Shown in pieces: positions 38,320-50,916 of a DNA stretch of 64,000 nucleotides (its first letter is position 1; each line of letters opens with the position of its first letter). The position numbers and the translations under genes are program-made. Source of the stretch: Serilophus lunatus (taxonomy: Eukaryota > Chordata > Aves > Passeriformes > Eurylaimidae); contig VXBA01003447.1 in NCBI GenBank assembly GCA_013399895.1, positions 490,085-554,084 of the forward strand. The letters run 5' to 3'. Under the pieces are notes generated by a model. The model did no database searches. It was not told the DNA's origin and worked only from the letters and a program-made list of their open reading frames with translations.

Positions 38320-39010
38320 GTGAAATCACAGGACCATTTAATTTACAGTGAGCTCTGGAGATCGTGCAGTCCAACCCTCTCAAAGTGGACACCTTTTGTC
38401 AGATCTGGCTGTTCAAAGTCATATTCATATGACATCTGGTTATTTTCAGGGATGGAAACTCCAAAGCTTCCTTGGGCAAATGGTTCATGTATTTCGTCAC
38501 CATCATGTCAAGACCTTTTTCCTTAGAGATGACTCTATTTTCTTGCAACTTTTGTCTGTTTCCATTTGTCATATTGTTGTGTATCTCAGACAAATACCTG
38601 TCTCCATTGTCTACAAACCCCCTCTATGTAGAGGATGTCTAATTAAGTTTCTCCTTCATTCTCTTTTATGTAGGCTAAATAATCCCTGTTCCCTTGGTCT
38701 TGACAAGTTCCAGCTCCCTGCTGATCATAATAGTCCTCCACTGAATTCTCTCCTGTGTATTGATACAGCTTTTGCACTAGAGGACAAAATTGGATACTTT
38801 ATTCCAGATATGACCCTCCAAGGACAGAGCTAAGAGTAATAACCACCTTCCTTAGCCTGAGGGCTATGATTTTGCTGATGTAGCCCAGTATACAGTTAAC
38901 ACAACCAGTATTAACAAACACTTCTGACCCACGCTCAGTAGCAAGCTGTGGTCAGGTGCACTAGGACGCCAGGTCCTTTTCTGTTGATCTGTTTTTCAAT
39001 CAGTCTGTTC
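38320..39010 (-). mobile_element. CR1 LINE, reverse
   Basis: A diverged reverse copy of about 690 bp. Landmarks in order: CTCTGGAGATCGTGCAGTCC, GGGATGGAAACTCC, TTTCGTCACCATCATGTCAA, TTGACAAGTTCCAGCTCCCT, ATTCCAGATATGACCCTCCA, GATGTAGCCCAGTATACAGT and AGGACGCCAGGTCCTTTTCT. These correspond to the usual reverse-strand CR1 phrases (pay-off: 'categories' of 3' UTR followed by the end of ORF2). Two overlapping frames of 97 and 161 codons inside it are not genes. Confidence 0.82.
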
Positions 39011-40581
39011 TAATCTCAAAGTGACTTTCACCTCAGTAGCTTATGCTATGCTTCCCCAGACTTCTAGATCTTGAGATAGCCAACTCACAAACTGGTTCAT
39101 TTCTGACTCTCAAAGAATTCACATAAAATGTCATCACCACTTTATTTGTGTTTGGAAGGTGTATTTCTGAAAAGCAGAAAGAAGATAGAGAAGTGAAATA
39201 TATATGGAACATATAAAACAGATATCTCAGTAAGTCATTATTGCTATGTGAAGAATGTTTTATTTGCTTTGGAAAGACATTGCCAAGTAATTTTCCCAAA
39301 CATACTTCATAGTTTATTGTTATTTTAGGCAACATTAATAATTAACATACAACCACACAAAAACTCTTAGATGCTAAATTACAAGCATTGCATTGCAAAT
39401 GATAAAAGTAAGAATTTTCCTTTCCTTTAATTTGCCTGTAATACTATCTTAAAGTTTTAACTTCACTGTTAGTTCAAGACCCTTATCAGTATGTTTGATT
39501 GGTTTGAGTATTTCCACATGATTAAATTTTTGTTATCTAATTCCTAATAAATCTTCTTTTACGACATTCACTATCCAGTAACAGCAACTTTTACAGCCTT
39601 TTACTTTAAAACTCAATTATTGTACAGTTAATCATCCAATTGACTTCAAAGGGGTCCAAAATATCCTGTTTCATGCACTGCTACTTCATCCAGTCTTTTA
39701 CAACTATCAATACAAATTTTACAACTGTCAACATACAGTTATGGTACTCAAAGTACTGAAGGATGGTGGTGTTGTCCATCCTCCTGCAACACTTCAGTTA
39801 GAACAAGTATGTTAGAGATCTCACTTTTGCTTTTTCCCTTCCTTATCACATAATACAACATATATAGATATAAAATATATCCAACCATATATAAAACATA
39901 AAATACAACGATAAATGAGTGTACTGTTGTGACAGATGCATACTGACTGCCCTGCAATTTCCCAACTTTCCATTAAGTGTGTTAAGGTACTGACATATTT
40001 CTATTGAAGAAGATTGATGTTTTCTTAAACTGTTGCTCAAGGTCAAGAGGCATTGAAGGGGAGCACTCTCATATGTCTTTATTGAACCATGATATTTAGA
40101 TTTCTTCAGTCTTCTATATTTCCCTCAAGCGGTCACTTTTGGGATGAATCGACTCAACTAGCATTAAGATAAAAGGGAGTAAAGAAGCATGCGTGAACAC
40201 TGAAACCTGTGTGTCCTACACTGTTTAGTTTCTCAGCATGCTTATTTGTTGTATTTTGGACCACTCTCACTAGGTCTTTTCAAAAACAAGTCCAAGGCAT
40301 AGGCAATTGATTCCTGACCCAAGTTACATGAACTTGGTACATGATACTGTACCAAGCTTGACTCTCTTGTCTATATGCAGTCCTCCAGCACAAGTATCAA
40401 GTTTTTTACCTTCATTCACCTTGACAGACCTCCAAGCCACGCGCTAGGGTATGGATTGTATACTTTCACAATGTTATCAGACCAATACTCTGGAGAATTG
40501 CAGCAAAGCTGTCAGGTGCTTTTATCTAAAAATCCCTTGAAATAATATATAGGGTTACAGGGTGTTCCCTGGAGATGTCAC
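39011..40581. other. unique AT-rich non-coding DNA
   Basis: No gene. It contains an imperfect 21-22 bp tandem duplication at 39696-39737 and ends with GTCAC, the likely left target duplication of LTR D. Confidence 0.5.
39696..39737. repeat. imperfect 21-bp tandem duplication
   Basis: TTTTACAACTATCAATACAA followed by TTTTACAACTGTCAACATAC; two adjacent copies with a few substitutions. Confidence 0.8.
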
Positions 40582-40826
40582 TGTGATGGTTTTGGTTGAA
40601 ATAGCTTTTATTTTCTCCATGTGTCATGAAAAAATGTTATAACACAGGGATGTTTTTGTTATTATTCAGTGGTGCTTACATATCGACAAGGGCTTTTCTG
40701 CTTCTCATACTGCCTCACCAGTGAGGAGGCTGTGGGTGCACAAGGAGCAGTGAGCAGACACAGCTGACACATCAGACCCCAACTGACCAAAAGGATATTG
40801 TACACCATATGGCATCATGCTCGGCA

Positions 40827-40832
40827 TATAAA
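40827..40832 (+). promoter_or_regulatory. TATA box of LTR D
   Basis: TATAAA in the context GCATATAAAGCC, at the position where this LTR family keeps its promoter; transcription would start about 25-30 bp downstream. Confidence 0.8.
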
Positions 40833-41013
40833 GCCAGGGGAAGAAGAAGGAAGGGGAGACACATTTGGAGTCAAGGTATTTGCCTTCCCAAGTCACCATT
40901 ATGTGTCATGGACACCTACTTTCTTAAAGATGGCTGAACATCTGCCTGCTGAAGGGAAGCAGGGAATGAAATCTCTGTTTTGCTTTGCTCACACATGTGG
41001 CTTTTCTTTATCT

Positions 41014-41019
41014 ATTAAA
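41014..41019 (+). terminator. polyadenylation signal of LTR D
   Basis: ATTAAA in the family's conserved phrase CTATTAAACTGTCTTTATC. Confidence 0.7.
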
Positions 41020-41139
41020 CTGTCTTTATCTCAGCCCACAAGATTTCTCCCTTTACCAATTATTTTCCTCATCCCACTGGGTCTGAATGAGTGAGCAGCA
41101 GTGTGATGCTCAATTGCCAGCTGAAGTTAAACTATGGCA

Positions 41140-43839
41140 GACACACAAAGGCAAACGCAAAGCTAAGGACATGATTAGTATGCTATGGGGGTGGTTAGCC
41201 CCCAGTAGAATGGACATGAGACTGGCTGTGCCATATTGCTTGTGGCCAGAATTTCATCACTGTGGCATAATACACAATTACTGAATGGAATTGGAAGTTC
41301 TTTTATTTTTTTTGTTTGTTTGTTTTTTTCATTTTTTAAAGTGTTCTAAACCCTCTCTCATCTGTAAGTATTGAGTAAATCATATTAATAATAAATTTTC
41401 TCTTTGGATTAAGGTACCATATTTGTCTAGTATTAAATTGTCTAATGCACAGCCATCCGTATCCAATATTTCTTCGTTGGAGACTTGGCAGACTTTCTCA
41501 TTGTCTTGAACTTTAAGTTCAAGATTGCTTATCATTGACTATCTTTTAGCCACAGGCTGTTTATTACTTTCTTTTTTTAGACTTTTCTTACTTTTACTAC
41601 TCTTATAGTTGCCTGTATATCATTACTTCATGCAGTGTCTAATGGCTAATTTGAATATATTATTTCAGTCGAGAATACAATTGCCAGTTTCCCTGATCAT
41701 GCTGAGCAATCTTTTGGTATTTCTTCTCCTCCAGTATAAATGATTTAAAAAAGTCTTATTCTTTTTTACTGGATACTTCCATACATCACATATTCAATGG
41801 CCACATAGTGAGAAGCTGTGAATTGCTCCCTGCCTGAGTTCTGTTTTTTTCATAAACACATCTAAGTTTTTATTACTAATACTCTCAAGAATGTTACTTA
41901 AAAAATCTAGAGTCAAAGATTTAAATCTGGTTACATAGAAACAAGGAAAAAAATCAAGAGAACTAGGGGTAAATTGTAAATGCAATGCCAACAAACATAA
42001 TTACACGCATTAAATATATTCTAGACAACTGAACCAAATTGCTGTAATTTACAAATGTTCTTGAAGAATTATTATTTTAACAGTTAAAAAGCATGTTTGG
42101 AAAGAGGAGAAACTATTTTTCCAGTCATTGCCTTGGCATAAAGTATATTTATTAAATTTAATTCTGTTTGCTAAAGAAATATTTACTTTATAGTTTAACC
42201 AGAGACATAGTGCTGTTAAATGTTAATGCTTTTGGTGCTAGTGTTAGGCAAGATTAAAGTATGGAGTGCGCTAAAAATTAGACACTTATAATAAACACTA
42301 GAAGTGAAAACATCCTGACTTAAATGATTATAAATGATTTGAAATTATCTGTAGGCAAAAAAATTGTTGCTATTATTACTTCATTAGTGTAAAAAATTGA
42401 GTCATTATAATTCAAGTTAGAAGGGGCCTCGGCAAGTCAGTTCTCTGACCAAAAGGGTACTAATAGAGTTAGGTTGGATTGATCTGTTTTATATCCAGGA
42501 TCATATGATCCTGAGTTAGTTATACAGTCTCTTTATTAAATTATTACATGATTATGCCCCTTTTCTCTCCAGGGTCCAGATACTAACTTGTTTGTTATAG
42601 AAATTAATACATTTTTAGCTAGGCCTTTTGAAAGTATATTACCTTCATCTTTTAAATATGTTCTAAGCCTTAATATAAGCAAAAATATAAAATAAGAGTT
42701 TATTTATTAACAGACCAGAAACAGACTTGGAATTTGGACACTGTAATATCTATCTGCCTCTTAGTAACTGTGAATTTTAAAACATCAATTTTATTTTGGC
42801 AAGTCTTTGAACTTTCTGGTACCATCTGGAAAGACATTTTTTGTCACAAACTTTTCAGTTGAATTTAATTATTAGAGCAAGTATGTAAGTTTCCACAACA
42901 GTAACTGGACTTATCCCATACTAGATACCAGGATAGGTCTTCTATTTTAACCTAACAGTGACATGAATAGAACATTTTTCCCACTTCCTGTCAAGAAAAG
43001 TGGGTTCAAATAACATATAGGCTCAGTAATGAAATTCTATGCAAGTTCAGGGAATTTATATTGCAAATGTGTTTGTACAATTTTTTTGACAAACATTAAT
43101 AAAATTAGCCAACTTTATGAAAGAACGAGTTCTTCCTTGGTTATAAATCTGTATACTCATATCTAATATTTTCATATCCTGTATAGATAGTTATTCTAAA
43201 CCCACAGAGATATTCCAGCAGATGATAGTGGGAATTCTATCATTTAGAAAATAAAACAGTGCTTTTCTTCTTTTATTCTTTTAAATTATTTAATTGGATA
43301 CAGAGTCCATTAGCATGGACAAAACTTCTAGAATTGGGTTTTAATGGTTAATATTATATTTAGGTGAAAAGAATATTAATAATTAGAATAGTGTCCACTA
43401 GGCCAAACACCTATAACACTGTAATCTATGGGAATTAATTACTTAAACCAAGAAGTCACAGCGTGAATATCTATCAAAGAATGCTGAAAAATAATATTAC
43501 ATAATGCCACCTTGTGGATGCTTTACAGATATTTTAGGAAGAAGTTGGAGTAAAAGTTAAGCAAACCATATCTTCTACATAGTTAGCTTGCAGAGCCTTT
43601 GAAGGTTTCCAAAGAAGAGTGGTACATTTAAATAAATTTGAGCTTGACTGTCCTCAAGACAGACCTCTCAAATAATTAACCATTCTGCCTGGTCTGAATA
43701 TCTAGAAATATTCATAATGCTAATCTGTATGCGAAAAATACACAAAGGGAAAATTTGTTTCAGAGGATTCTCTAAATACCATAATACCAAAACTCAATGA
43801 TCTGTGAACTTTGTATTCACTGACTTAGTTTTCTGAGCA
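41140..43839. other. unique AT-rich non-coding DNA
   Basis: No gene or named repeat. A T-rich tract with TTTG units lies at 41302-41337. Confidence 0.5.
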
Positions 43840-43975
43840 TGAGAACTTTCTATCCTTGTTGCCCTTCTCTGGACACATTCAAGTAACTCAACACCTTTCT
43901 TAAACTCAGAGGCCCAGAACTGGACACAGTACTCACTGACCCATGTTCAACATTGCATGCTCTGCTAAATGTAGT
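43840..43975 (-). mobile_element. CR1 LINE fragment, reverse
   Basis: About 135 bp with the reverse-strand CR1 phrases TTGCCCTTCTCTGGACACAT, TCAAGTAACTCAACACC and CCCAGAACTGGACACAGTAC. Neither end of the element is present. Confidence 0.85.
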
Positions 43976-45871
43976 TAATGGAAGATGCAAATTCTTATAC
44001 CTTTTCCTGCATTCTCTTAAAATGGATCATGTAAACAAACAGTTGATTTTAATGTGACTTAAGTATTAGACATGTGGTAAAAGTACACGTTGCCGAACAA
44101 CTGGAAAAAAAGCATTGCAAAACTGATTAAACCAAGAAAATAGCTCTTTTCTTTTTTTTTCTTTGCGTGTGTATATATATATACACACATATATTTAGTT
44201 CAACCCTGTATAAACCATTTCTGACAAAATAGCTAAGGTTTCAGCTACAAATTGCAGTCTTGAAAAAAAAATCCTGCAATAACATCAACAGTAAAAACCC
44301 AACTAACATGGCATCTCTTAGACTTTAAAAGCACTACTGCTCATTATTCACAGAGACAGACTGTCTTAAAATCAAAAATTCAGACAGTGTCTGCAGATGT
44401 CTTATCTAATTCACCTTGCTCTGAAATATAGGTCTTGAATTAATACTAAGAGTGATTATCAAGTAAATTTTTTTGATTGAGTTTCAATGTTTCCAAGTCT
44501 GAAAGTATATAATAACATTAAGATAGGAAACCCTAATATTACTCAAATGAGTATTTTTTTAGATTTATATATGTGGATTATATAGATTTACAATGGCATT
44601 TAATTGAGGCCTGAAGGCCCTATTTTCATAAACTGCCCAGCATTTTCAAAATTCTACTTTAAAGTTGTCATGGGATAAGGCTGACTTCTCCTGCCTCTTT
44701 GTGTAATCACATAAGTGAGTTTAAACATGGAAGTGAACAGTCATCTGTGTCTTGCTATGACAATAAGAAAGGACGCGATACTTATTCTACCAAATAGCTG
44801 CATTGTTGAAACTCCTAAAGGTCATTTCTAAAAGAATATTGGAGACTGACCCCACAAGACCTGTGCCTGGATGACCATGGATTAGGTAAATTAAAATGAA
44901 TCAAAATGCTTCTGTGTTGTTTGAGTTTTTGCCAGAAAAAAATCCTCAGACTTGGAAAAGCACAGTTTCTGACCGGGCTTAACTGGAAGCTTCTCAGTTG
45001 ATTTCCTATCTATTTAATCACTAAAGAGAAAAAAACAGAGGCCACCAGTGACCGGATGGTCTCATTCTCATCCATTATCTATCCTTGCCATGCCAGTGGC
45101 CAGATCTGTGTGGCAACACCACGGAGCAGTTCACCTCTCTGCAGTATTATTTGACAATCCCGCATTTACAGTCTCCTCCCATTATATGCAAAAATTGCCA
45201 GCAAGTCTTGTGGGCCCTTAAAACCGCTTTGCTCAAACTTGGGATACACACAGGAACAGAGTTACAAGCATTTTAAGAACACGAGGGAACATAGCTGCTA
45301 TTTTGTGGTGAATTCACATATGTAACAATCCATAATGAACTGCAGTTTTTAGTAGGCGTGAAGCTAGCAGAGAATACAGACAGCAGAAAAGTCCTGTGAA
45401 ACTGGCTGGACAGAAGCCTGAGTGGGAGTTTCCTCTATGGTTATGGTAATTGACAGGCAACAGACTTTGTTGCCATCTCTTATCTTATCCAGACGTCCTC
45501 CTTTATACACTGTACCTCCATCAGAAAGAATGCAGATTGAAATTTTCTGAAGATCCCTTGACTCAGATTGCTTTCTAGAAAATCACAAGCTAAATTAGAA
45601 GAAGCAGCTGTCTTTGTAATGGAATATCAATGTAATGTGCAGCTCAATTTTGATTGCAGCATTCCCCTCCTCTTTCTCCACCAAAAGCAATCTATTTCTT
45701 TTTTTCTTTTGACAAGAGGTAACTATTTTATCTTTTTTTGTCTCATGTTGCTCAAAGAAACAAAGGTTATAAAGGTATCTTGTCTACAAAGGTATCATCT
45801 AGAGTGTCCGATGAAAGCATAAATGTTCATTCTGTGGATGTGGGATTGTGCTATCAATTATTTTACCTTAC
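43976..45871. other. unique AT-rich non-coding DNA
   Basis: No gene or mobile element recognised. A (GT)/(AT) palindromic simple repeat is listed separately. Confidence 0.5.
44167..44188. repeat. palindromic GT-AT-AC simple repeat
   Basis: A perfect 22-bp self-complementary tract of the form GTGTG(TA)6CACAC. Such tracts can extrude as a cruciform and tend to be length-unstable. Confidence 0.9.
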
Positions 45872-46047
45872 GTGAAAACTGTGACCTATACTTGTTGATT
45901 CGAGTGGGTAGGATACTGACCAGTCATTTTGGCAAAAAGGTGGTGGGACAGAATGAGAGCATATAGCGACAATAAGAAAAATGCCAGTTCCAAAAAGCAG
46001 GAGCATCTTACTTGTGCCGGTGATGTGAGGTTTTTTGAACTCAAAAA
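45872..46047 (-). other. candidate first coding exon with signal peptide
   Basis: Read on the minus strand, a good acceptor (TTTATGTTTTTCAG) with a branch-point-like CACTAATGAC about 24 bases before it opens a 176-bp segment. The segment ends at donor GTAAGG (complement of 45866-45871). Inside it an ATG with A at -3 starts MLLLFGTGIFLIVAICSHS, a good signal-peptide shape, followed by VPPPFCQNDW and about 20 more residues to the donor in phase 0. I do not recognise the protein. No later exon was found on this strand. Chance remains possible. Confidence 0.25.
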
Positions 46048-47907
46048 CTGAAAAACATAAACAAGTCATTAGTGTTCAGGAAAAAAGCTATTAAATTTTG
46101 TTGCATGTGAATTTTTTTGAGATGTGTACATCTATTCATGCATTTAAGCAATTCCCTAGCCCAAATTTTTTGGCATATTTGTACTGAGTGACTCAATAGT
46201 ATCTTAGAGAAGACGTTAAAAACCATAAAATCTTTTGCTGTTTCCTCTGCAGTGAGTCTATTATGGGCAATCAAATATCCACTGAAGAATTGCTGTGTGA
46301 AATTTAAAGTCTAAGTTCAGTCATTAAAGAATGAAATAGAAATGATAAAGTTACTTTTTCTATGATTTTTCATTGCATCTCTTTTGGTGCAATTGTTATA
46401 CAGATATTCATAATTATTAGGTCTATTTTATTCATTTAGCACAGATAAGTGAAAAAAAAAACTAGTAAGAACTTTTTCTTTGCTGAATCTCTAGGTTTAA
46501 CTCTCTTTTCTCTCTTTTTTGTTCATCCATCTCTCTTCATATAGGTATTTAAAGAACTCTAGGAAACCTCAAAACCTTATAAAAATTTTTAAACCTCATG
46601 GAATATAAAGTCAACTTTTAGGGATAATCATAATTTCCAACATGACCCAGTAAACCTATTCTCCGATTCCAGGCAGAATCTATATTGAATTTTTGGATTT
46701 CTTCACTACAGAGCCAATTGTCTGTATCCAGCTTTTCAGAGTGCATAAAGATATTTACACCTGCAACTTATGGAGTACGTTCATTATCTCAGCTTTTTCT
46801 AAAAATCCAAATTATATCAGGCATAGTGCAACCATTTGGAATTATTCTCTATGTGAAAACTGCATATAGCAACCAAATTAGTTCCTTTTTCTATTATTTC
46901 ACCAACTTGCAATAGGAAACTGGCAATTTTTCTTTATCATGTGTTTGGTAAGAAGTGTTTCCATTTGGATATCACCGGATTTACAAGGGCAAATATTGGA
47001 TTATAGTTTTAGCAGGCTTTTATGTAGCTTTTTACTTATGTCTAATGTTTCAACCAATTCCCAAGTGATCGAAATTGGACAAATCTGTTTGTCAAGAGAA
47101 GGGAATTTCTTTTGTGTCACCATTGCTAATCTGTAGCAAAAGAGACCATTCCATGCACTTTTGTGTTATGGCTTGGTTTAAGAATCCTTATTTTGGCCAT
47201 AGATGAAAATTTTTCACTAGCTGTACTCATGAAGGAGTTTGAATTCATGGAAGGTTTGGGAAAAAGTACCTGCTGGATCATGAAAGTTTTCTCTTCTTAG
47301 CTCTGAAATGCTGCTATTGCTGAACACTTAGGAGCTTGGAGGATTTAAGATATAGTCCTATGGAATGAAATTATTTCTCCTTGGTAACATTGTCTTGAAA
47401 TCTGCCATACTACTATGGCTGAAAAAGATCAGCAGAGACAACGAAAGTTGTAGAAAGTTCTTCAAAGTTGTCACAAGCTTTTGAGCTTATTCTGTATATT
47501 TCTCTCAATTTTAAAAAATGCGCGTGTTGCATGTATCATTCTGACAAAAGTACAGGCCTAATTGACAAAAAAAGAAGAAGAAAAACAGCTGAAGTCTGTA
47601 TGACAGAAGGAAAAGGAGAGTGAAAAAAAGAAACCACATGTCTTTTTTTTTTATTTTTTATTTTTTTTTTAACTGCCATTTTGGTCATAGGAGTGACTTT
47701 GATTACAAGAGCAAACCCTATAGTCTTTTTCAGAAAGTCCCTGCATATTCTCATTCACTGAAATTTAATAAGTATTTCTGTTCCCAAGGAGTCTGGAAAA
47801 AGAACTCTTTAAAGGGAAGTTAGACTACTGCTTTGCCAGATTTCACTTCAGATTTAGAAGGGGAGGTCAAGAGGACAGACCTCTGAAAACTAACAGATCT
47901 TATGGAG

Positions 47908-47952
47908 CTACTCTGTATATTTTTATATACAGTAGAGATGTATACAGAGTAG
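47908..47952. repeat. 12-bp perfect inverted repeat with nested third copy
   Basis: CTACTCTGTATA (47908-47919) and its exact complement TATACAGAGTAG (47941-47952) flank a 21-nt spacer. The spacer itself holds a related ATATACAGTAGAG, so two alternative hairpins are possible. Confidence 0.85.
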
Positions 47953-48704
47953 TGTAAAAGCAAGTCACAGATACTTCTCTTCTTGAAATTTTCCTTGGGT
48001 CATTTAGCAGGTTTCTGAATTACATTTGCTTTTACCTTTCTCATTACAGGAAAATACTGCTGGATTATGAGATCATTATTCTATGAATCAAAAGTACAGG
48101 TTCCTCAAATGAAGAGGAGGTTATGGGTTGCTTGACCATTTTTGCACTTCATGAAAATATTTGCCATTAGCATTAGTTTATTTAGGCAGAGAGATTTGCA
48201 GTTGGTTTTACTTGGACAGCAAAAATTGTCAGGAATTTTATGTAAAAATTAATATATAAAAACATATAAAATATTATTTAAAATAATATTTGGTAAAGCT
48301 GCCATCTACAGACTTCAATCTTCACTAACGTACATTTTATTTCATAGTTTTTATGCCATCAGGCTTACCTGTAAAATATAGCTTGAATTACTTTACCATT
48401 TATGCTAACATTGGCCTATACCTAAAACATCTACAAGAAATAAATATACATTGAATCTTTTGCTCTGGTTTCCAAAGCAATTCAGTTCTCTTGGTCTTTT
48501 TTTCTTTAAATAATTATCTCGCAACATATTTCCTATAAATACATTAGTTATGGTTAAGTATTTTCTGTACTGCTAAAGTACACAATATTAAAGGTCTCTA
48601 TAATGAGGGTTCAGTTACTCTGAAAATTATATGCCTTTACACATTTGGAAGACTAAACAGAAGGAAGTGTTGAATTGTACCTTATTTGCAACATCATTTT
48701 AAAG

Positions 48705-48761
48705 CTTTGTTTTGTTTCGTTTCATTTTGTTTGTTTGTTTTGTTTTTTTTTCTTTTCTCCT
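48705..48761. repeat. T-rich (TTTTG)n-like tract
   Basis: An impure run of TTTTG, TTTCG and TTTG units ending in T9. Low complexity, no gene. Confidence 0.85.
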
Positions 48762-50851
48762 GAGCAGTGAGTACATGGAGCTCAATGTATTCTAAAAGTC
48801 ATTGGAATTCTCTCTAAAAACAATTTTGCTATACTAATAAATTCACAAGAGATCAAAAAGAAAGTGAGGCATCTCATTTTAGGGGGTTTAGAGCACTCAT
48901 TATAAAGTTGCTCAATACAAAATTATCTTTCATATATAGCTGCTACATTTTGGAATAAAATGTATTTTGCCTCTTATTAGTCAAGTCTTCTTCTATCAGT
49001 GTTTTAAGCTGTGGAAATAGAAAGAGGGAAAAGAATCTGTGAATAGTTGAATATTTCAACAATTATTTTGAAAACTCTATATTTTTCTATAGAATCCCAA
49101 ACAGTTGAGTTTCCTATTTGAAGGGGAATTTGTATTTCTAAAATGTTATGAGTTCTGAATACATAAAAAACCTTTGTATATTTTCAATTTATTTTTATAT
49201 AATTAGACCACATATTACATAAACTTAGCAACAATTCTCCAAGTCTTCCCTGACAAATTAGCATTCAGACATTTACTTATTACAGTATTCAGGTATGTAC
49301 TTATTCAAGAAAGAGTTCTCCTAATCAGACTTCTTGTTTCCAGATATATCACAAGAATTGAAACTTCTTTAAAGCAAAGGCAGCCATTTTATTCAAGACC
49401 TTTCCCCCTTTGTCAGTAGCTAGCACCAAGGAAACTTCTCTTACAGTGCTGATATTGCTGCAGCTTTTTCATTAGTATTGCAAGACTTTGCATATCTGTA
49501 AGAGCAAAATATGTAAAGAATTCATCCTGCTACCTCATGCACATGGAGCTCCTTATAGGAAAACAGCTTTTGCCCCAGATGCTATATACACCCAGCATTC
49601 CCTTGTGCATGGGTTTGGAAGATGTGACTCTACTCCCAGCCAAGGAAACAGCAGGGCACTGATCAGGATGAAGGGAGCAGTCGCACTCACTAGATGACCA
49701 AGCTGTTCAACACAGGCACGGGTAGGATATATTTTCCCTTAGCACATTTACCTTTTCATTTTTCACACAAAAATAGCACAATCATCTCCTTTTTTATTGT
49801 GGCTCAATGGGTTTTAAGATGGGATCTGAGAACAGCTGCAGTCTGTAGGATGTGAGTCACGTCATTGTAATTTTTTATGAAGATTATTTTCCAAAATTTC
49901 TACCCAATGTAATACAGTTGTGAGTTCTGATAAATTGATACCTGCAATGCCCCCTCTCTGACAACCCCTGGATTTCTTTTCCTAAGTCAAGTGATGCTGC
50001 TGCCAGAGGGAATGGACTTGTCAGTGTTGAACAGTATCGTTTTACTTACGTTAGTAAGTACACCGCCAGAAGCCACCAGAAATTTTCCTCAGGAAAACAT
50101 GAATTGCTGTAACAGTTTGGCATGGGCGCTGCTCACTGCCTTCTTGTAGAGGGGTGCAAGTTCATTCTGTGGATTTGGCCAGGCTGGCTGCACTCATGCT
50201 AGTGGTAATTACAGAGTTACAAGTTAGTAAAGGAGTTCAAAAAGAATAACCATAAAATTGAGAACAATGAGATAGAAAATTATAAAAACTGACAACAAGG
50301 AGGTGGCTGGAAAGGAAGCGCAAAAAATGTGGGTCTGACTTTTGGTGTCTCACATTTATAAGAAAAAAGCTTGTTCTTAGGATGGAATCATATTGCACAG
50401 CTTTAAGTTCAGGTCTCTTCAGCCCTCCCTTGGGACAGCTTTTGGGTTGATTTTCTGTCTCTGCTCAGTCCTGCTGTAGTTTCATATTTCTTCTGAAAAT
50501 AATAAACAACCCTATGAAAGTACTTAAAACCTTGAGGAGGAGATGAAGCTGGAGTTTGATGGGGGTCATGCTATCAGAGGTTGTAAGTGTCACAAGATGA
50601 CCTGTTTGAAAATCTGATTTTAAAAGATCAATTTAAAGGAAAGAAGATACAGATGTGAAGGGTCAGGGATTTGGCTGAGAGGCCACTGAAGGAAGTGAAA
50701 TCTTGGATATCAAAATGCAAAAATTATGAGGTCAAGAGTTAAGAAGAGGTGGGATGCTGCAGAGGAGGAAAAAATCATGTATAAACAGATTGCAGAGGGA
50801 TTGCCTGCCTGCCTAACACTTGTTCACTTATGCCTGATTTATTACACTTAC

Positions 50852-50916
50852 AAAGACAAGCATTAAAACCCAGCAATTTCAAAATTAAAGACAAAACATT
50901 AAAGACCAGCAATTTC
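50852..50916. repeat. imperfect tandem duplication
   Basis: The unit AAAGACAAGCATTAAAACCC then AGCAATTTC (50852-50880) recurs as AAAGACAAAACATTAAAGAC then CAGCAATTTC (50887-50916). Confidence 0.8.

Larger units (their letters stand above)
40582..41139 (+). mobile_element. solo LTR D, avian ERVL-type
   Basis: A 558-bp LTR of a family widespread in birds. It starts TGTGATGGTTTTGGTTGAAA. It contains TAACACAGGGATGTTTTTGT, GCTTCTCATACTGCCTCACC and CCCCAACTGACCAAAAGGAT. A TATA box (TATAAA, 40827-40832) precedes GGAAGAAGAAGGAAGGGG. Near the 3' end come ATTAAACTGTCTTTATCTC and CATCCCACTGGGTC, and it ends AAACTATGGCA. The flanks are GTCAC (40577-40581) and GACAC (41140-41144), a 5-bp duplication with one change. 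No internal retroviral genes remain. Many CpGs have decayed, so it is fairly old. Confidence 0.93.
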
